Source of the DNA: an uncultured Bacteroidaceae bacterium
GTDB taxonomy: Bacteria > Bacteroidota > Bacteroidia > Bacteroidales > Bacteroidaceae
Length of the DNA: 16,361 nucleotides
NCBI GenBank assembly: GCA_904502235.1
Contig: CAJGDP010000034.1
Span: 1 to 16,361, forward strand
Reading direction: 5' to 3'
A program made the position numbers and the translations under genes. Position 1 is the first letter of the stretch. The number at the start of each line of letters is the position of its first letter. This document shows, piece after piece, positions 13,975 through 16,361 of this stretch. Under the pieces are notes generated by a model. It was not told the DNA's origin, ran no database searches, and was given only the letters and a program-made list of their open reading frames with translations.

Positions 13975-15999
13975 TTAAATATTCAATGCGACATTTCCGA
14001 AACCGTGGCTTTTCAGTACCTCGTTCAGGGCTCGTTGCGTCTCCTTCAGGTATTTGAAATCCTCCATTGTGTGTTGCATTACCTCGGGGTTACTGAGCGT
14101 TGTCGGGTCTTTCAGTCTTTCCATTGTGTTTTTCAGCATATCGTCCACAAGGCTCAGTTTGTATGCAACTGCCAAACGTGTGGTCTGTTCGAACAGCACA
14201 GCCTGTTCGTTACGTTCGTCATTGGCTTTCTCTGCAAAGAATCTGCTCAAAAGGTAGCGTTCTCCGCAAAGTTCTGCCGTCAGAGTCGATATTTCGTGGT
14301 CGGGGTGTGCAATAAAGTGCTTCTCAGGATTGAATTCCGGATTGTTTATATGCTCCGATGCTTCCTTGAATATTCTTGCATACAAGGGATGTGAAATCTC
14401 TATTCCGTCCTCTTCGAATGAGTAATAAAGATGCGATAACACGCTTTCTGTGAACGACGGTATGTTGTTTTCCTTGTTCTCGGGGACTTGCAACATTTTG
14501 TTTCCGTTTTTCAGAAGGAATTGTATTATTGCCTTCTCCTTGTTATGCAGAGCGTTGTCGTAGCTGTTTATGATGTTCTGTTGGAGTTCGTCAATTACAG
14601 CGTTGTTTTCAGCTGTTTCGTTTTCTGTCTTGTTGGCATTGTTGTTGCGCTTTTCTAATTCTTCGGCATTCTTCATTCGCAGTTTTGCCGTCTCTTTTAC
14701 CAAAAGCTGCTCGCTTGAATTCAGCATTTCGCTACATTTCTTTATGTATTCGCTACGCAGAATCTCGTTGGGGATTACTGCAATGCTTTTAAGCACATCT
14801 TCTATGAGTTTTGCGCGACGGCTCGGATCGTCGCCAACTTCGTTTAGCAACAGATTGGTCTTGAATCGGATGAAATCCACCTTGTTCCGCTCAATGTATT
14901 GTTCGAGTTCTTCGGTGGAGTGGCTCTGTGCATAGCTATCCGGGTCTTCTCCTTCGGGCAACAGCACCACGTTTATGTTCAGCCCTTCTTCCAATAGCAT
15001 GTCGATACCGCGTAGCGATGCCTTTATGCCTGCATTGTCGCCATCATATAATAAGGTAACATTGTTTGTGAATCTGTGTATCAATCTTATCTGTCCTATT
15101 GTAAGTGATGTTCCCGAAGAGGCTACAACATTCTGAATTCCTGCCTGATACATTGATATTACGTCAAGGTAACCCTCAACAAGTATGCAATGGTCCTTCT
15201 GCATTATGGCTTGTTTGGCAAAGTAAAGTCCATAAAGGTGATTGCTTTTGTGGTAAATCTCGCTCTCGGGTGAATTTACATATTTTGCGGCTTTTGCGTT
15301 GTTCTGCAACACGCGTCCTCCAAAGGCAACCACTTTACCCGATATTGTGTGAACCGGGAATATGACGCGTCCCCAGAAACGGTCCTGCAATCTGCCGTCT
15401 TCGGCGCTGTAGCATACGCCGCTCTTTGCAATGAGCTCGGGCTTGTAGCCGGCTGTGGTGGCGGCTTTTGCAAATGCATCGCGTTTCTCTAGTGAATATC
15501 CAAGACAGAATTTTTTTATTGTCTCTTCGCGTAGACCACGATGGCGGAAGTAGCTTAATCCAATGGATTTGCCCTCTTCGGTGTTGTGAAGAGTGTCGGT
15601 AAAAGATTGCAAGGCATACTGGTTAATCACAAAAAGGCTTTCGCGTATGCTCTCTTCCTGTTTTTCTTTGTCGGTGAGCTCACGTTCCTTGATTTCTATG
15701 TGATATTTTTTTGCCAACCAACGTAGCGCGTCGGGATAACTCAACTGTTCATGCTCCATAATGAAGTGAACAGGGTTGCCTCCTTTGCCGCATCCAAAAC
15801 ATTTGCAATAATTCTTTGCAGGTGAAACTGTGAATGATGGCGTCTTTTCGTTATGGAATGGGCATAAACCTATAAGGTTCACACCGCGTCTTTTCAGTGT
15901 TACGAATTCGCCTACCACCTCTTCTATCTTTGCGCTGCTGAGAATCTGTTCAATGGTTTCTCTGTCTATCAGATATTTTGAATTGCCGTAGTTTGCCAT
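13975..15999 (-). CDS. dnaG: DNA primase
   Basis: DnaG makes RNA primers for chromosome replication and acts with the DnaB helicase. The 674-residue protein has the N-terminal CHC2 zinc-binding domain (C46, H49, C67, C70, within GLCPFHNEKTPSFTV and CFGCGKGGN). The central RNA polymerase core (about residues 120-370) includes the TOPRIM motifs: the acidic residue in LVEGYLDV (E275) and YDGDNAG (D319, D321). A C-terminal region of about 250 residues, partly helical and asparagine/glutamate-rich, would contact the helicase. It starts at ATG 15999 with the family-like DRETIEQILSSAKIEEVVG. It is a single gene divergent from the rRNA promoter, with its own upstream promoter candidate. Confidence 0.97.
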   Translation of the reverse strand: MANYGNSKYLIDRETIEQILSSAKIEEVVGEFVTLKRRGVNLIGLCPFHNEKTPSFTVSPAKNYCKCFGCGKGGNPVHFIMEHEQLSYPDALRWLAKKYHIEIKERELTDKEKQEESIRESLFVINQYALQSFTDTLHNTEEGKSIGLSYFRHRGLREETIKKFCLGYSLEKRDAFAKAATTAGYKPELIAKSGVCYSAEDGRLQDRFWGRVIFPVHTISGKVVAFGGRVLQNNAKAAKYVNSPESEIYHKSNHLYGLYFAKQAIMQKDHCILVEGYLDVISMYQAGIQNVVASSGTSLTIGQIRLIHRFTNNVTLLYDGDNAGIKASLRGIDMLLEEGLNINVVLLPEGEDPDSYAQSHSTEELEQYIERNKVDFIRFKTNLLLNEVGDDPSRRAKLIEDVLKSIAVIPNEILRSEYIKKCSEMLNSSEQLLVKETAKLRMKNAEELEKRNNNANKTENETAENNAVIDELQQNIINSYDNALHNKEKAIIQFLLKNGNKMLQVPENKENNIPSFTESVLSHLYYSFEEDGIEISHPLYARIFKEASEHINNPEFNPEKHFIAHPDHEISTLTAELCGERYLLSRFFAEKANDERNEQAVLFEQTTRLAVAYKLSLVDDMLKNTMERLKDPTTLSNPEVMQHTMEDFKYLKETQRALNEVLKSHGFGNVALNI

Positions 16000-16019
16000 A
16001 TATTCCTTGTATTATATCG

Positions 16020-16050
16020 TAAAGATACGCCAAAGCCTGCGTTGTGCAAA
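16020..16050 (-). promoter_or_regulatory. dnaG: Candidate dnaG promoter
   Basis: On the minus strand TTTG (plus 16047-16050), 19 nt, then TATCTTTA (plus 16020-16027). This fits TTTG-N19-TAnnTTTG except for the final base. The start codon is 20 nt downstream of the -7 box, so the leader would be short. No other promoter candidate is visible for dnaG. Confidence 0.55.
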
Positions 16051-16097
16051 ATAAAACAGTTTATCTTTTTCCAATATTTTTCAACAACAATATTTCT

Positions 16098-16172
16098 GGT
16101 GTAAAAAAAACAGGCTTTTTATGGTGTTTGAGCTGAAAAATCCTCTTTTTAGGGCTGTTTTTGGTGTAAAAA
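16098..16172. repeat. A-tract direct repeat upstream of the rRNA promoter
   Basis: GGTGTAAAAA occurs at 16098-16107 and again at 16163-16172, 65 bp apart, close to six helical turns. Several A and T tracts lie in this AT-rich stretch (16073-16212), which otherwise has no gene or clear motif. Such phased A tracts can bend DNA and stimulate rRNA promoters in other bacteria; that role here is inference. Confidence 0.35.
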
Positions 16173-16213
16173 CAAAAAAAACTTCATTTTTTGTGAATTT
16201 TTTCTCGTATTTG

Positions 16214-16244
16214 TTTGTTAGTTCAAAAAATAGTACTACCTTTG
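16214..16244 (+). promoter_or_regulatory. Strong promoter, probably of an rRNA operon
   Basis: TTTG (16214-16217), 19 nt, then TACCTTTG (16237-16244), matching the Bacteroides consensus at both elements. It follows a long A/T-tract stretch and precedes a structured leader with no open reading frame. This is the arrangement of Bacteroidota rRNA operons, so the promoter is assigned to a 16S-23S-5S operon that begins past the window end. Confidence 0.75.
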
Positions 16245-16250
16245 CACTCG

Positions 16251-16361
16251 CTTTCGGAAAGCAACGCGGTAACGCGGTTTTCGGAAGCATGATGATCCTT
16301 GAAAACATTCCATACAGACAAGCAGTACAACGGTCTTTGTTTGAGAAATTGAATAAAGAAA
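16251..16361 (+). other. Leader of a probable rRNA operon, cut by the window edge
   Basis: After the predicted start near 16251 there is a small hairpin (GCTTT with AAAGC within 16250-16262), a direct repeat of AACGCGGT (16263-16270 and 16271-16278) and a box A-like TCTTTG (16334-16339). Sequence resembling GACAAGCAGTACAA (about 16316-16329) is familiar from leaders before 16S genes in Bacteroidales. No mature 16S sequence is reached. The call depends on an rRNA gene beyond 16361. Confidence 0.6.

Noticed and set aside
1..16361. tRNA genes, CRISPR arrays, insertion sequences and att sites
   Set aside because: No cloverleaf with a T-loop signature, no regularly spaced repeats, no transposase or integrase motifs and no flanking terminal repeats were seen on either strand.

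Overview
The window looks like a piece of a Bacteroidales (Bacteroidota) chromosome. The evidence is the gene families (DUF2795, DUF3098, a MauE/DoxX-like membrane protein, tandem DUF1599, SPOR and PspC proteins), the lack of obvious Shine-Dalgarno sequences, and promoters that repeatedly fit the Bacteroides consensus (TTTG, about 19-20 nt, TAnnTTTG). Genus was not determined. The gene content is almost entirely housekeeping. No mobile elements, CRISPR arrays, tRNAs or phage genes were seen.

Left part (minus strand, 1-3100): metK, a SAM-dependent methyltransferase-like protein of unknown substrate and a PduO-type cobalamin adenosyltransferase form a tight operon. A small DUF2795 gene follows, with its own candidate promoter and a strong terminator at 19-53. 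The metK leader carries a convincing SAM-II-type riboswitch core (2970-3020), and a pair of GCAC/GTGC palindromes lies where the -33 promoter element should be.

Middle-left (minus strand, 3148-7396): a compact six-gene operon reads ftsX, DUF3098, uppP, truB, queA, folK, with one-base overlaps or short gaps between most genes. It joins cell division, undecaprenyl phosphate recycling, two tRNA modifications and folate synthesis. A short plus-strand PspC-domain gene (7631-7855) runs divergently from ftsX and converges on miaB, with a shared bidirectional terminator at 7867-7899. miaB (minus) appears to start at GTG.

Right part (plus strand, 9344-13935): one consensus promoter precedes a polyprenol-phosphate mannosyltransferase-like GT2, a duplicated DUF1599 protein, a MauE/DoxX-like protein fused to a thioredoxin-like domain without a CXXC, tpiA, a secreted SPOR-domain protein and folE, ending in a strong terminator. 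tpiA may have its own promoter.

Far right: dnaG (minus) is divergent from a strong rRNA-type promoter (16214-16244). Its leader runs to the window edge, and a 16S rRNA gene is predicted just outside.

A SAM theme recurs: MetK makes SAM, QueA consumes its ribosyl group, MiaB is a radical-SAM enzyme, the methyltransferase-like protein probably binds it, and the riboswitch senses it. FolE supplies the pterin precursor used by the folate pathway (FolK) and also for queuosine (QueA). The most interesting non-coding element is the metK leader. The least understood genes are the methyltransferase-like protein, DUF3098, the DUF1599 duplicate and the MauE/thioredoxin-like fusion.
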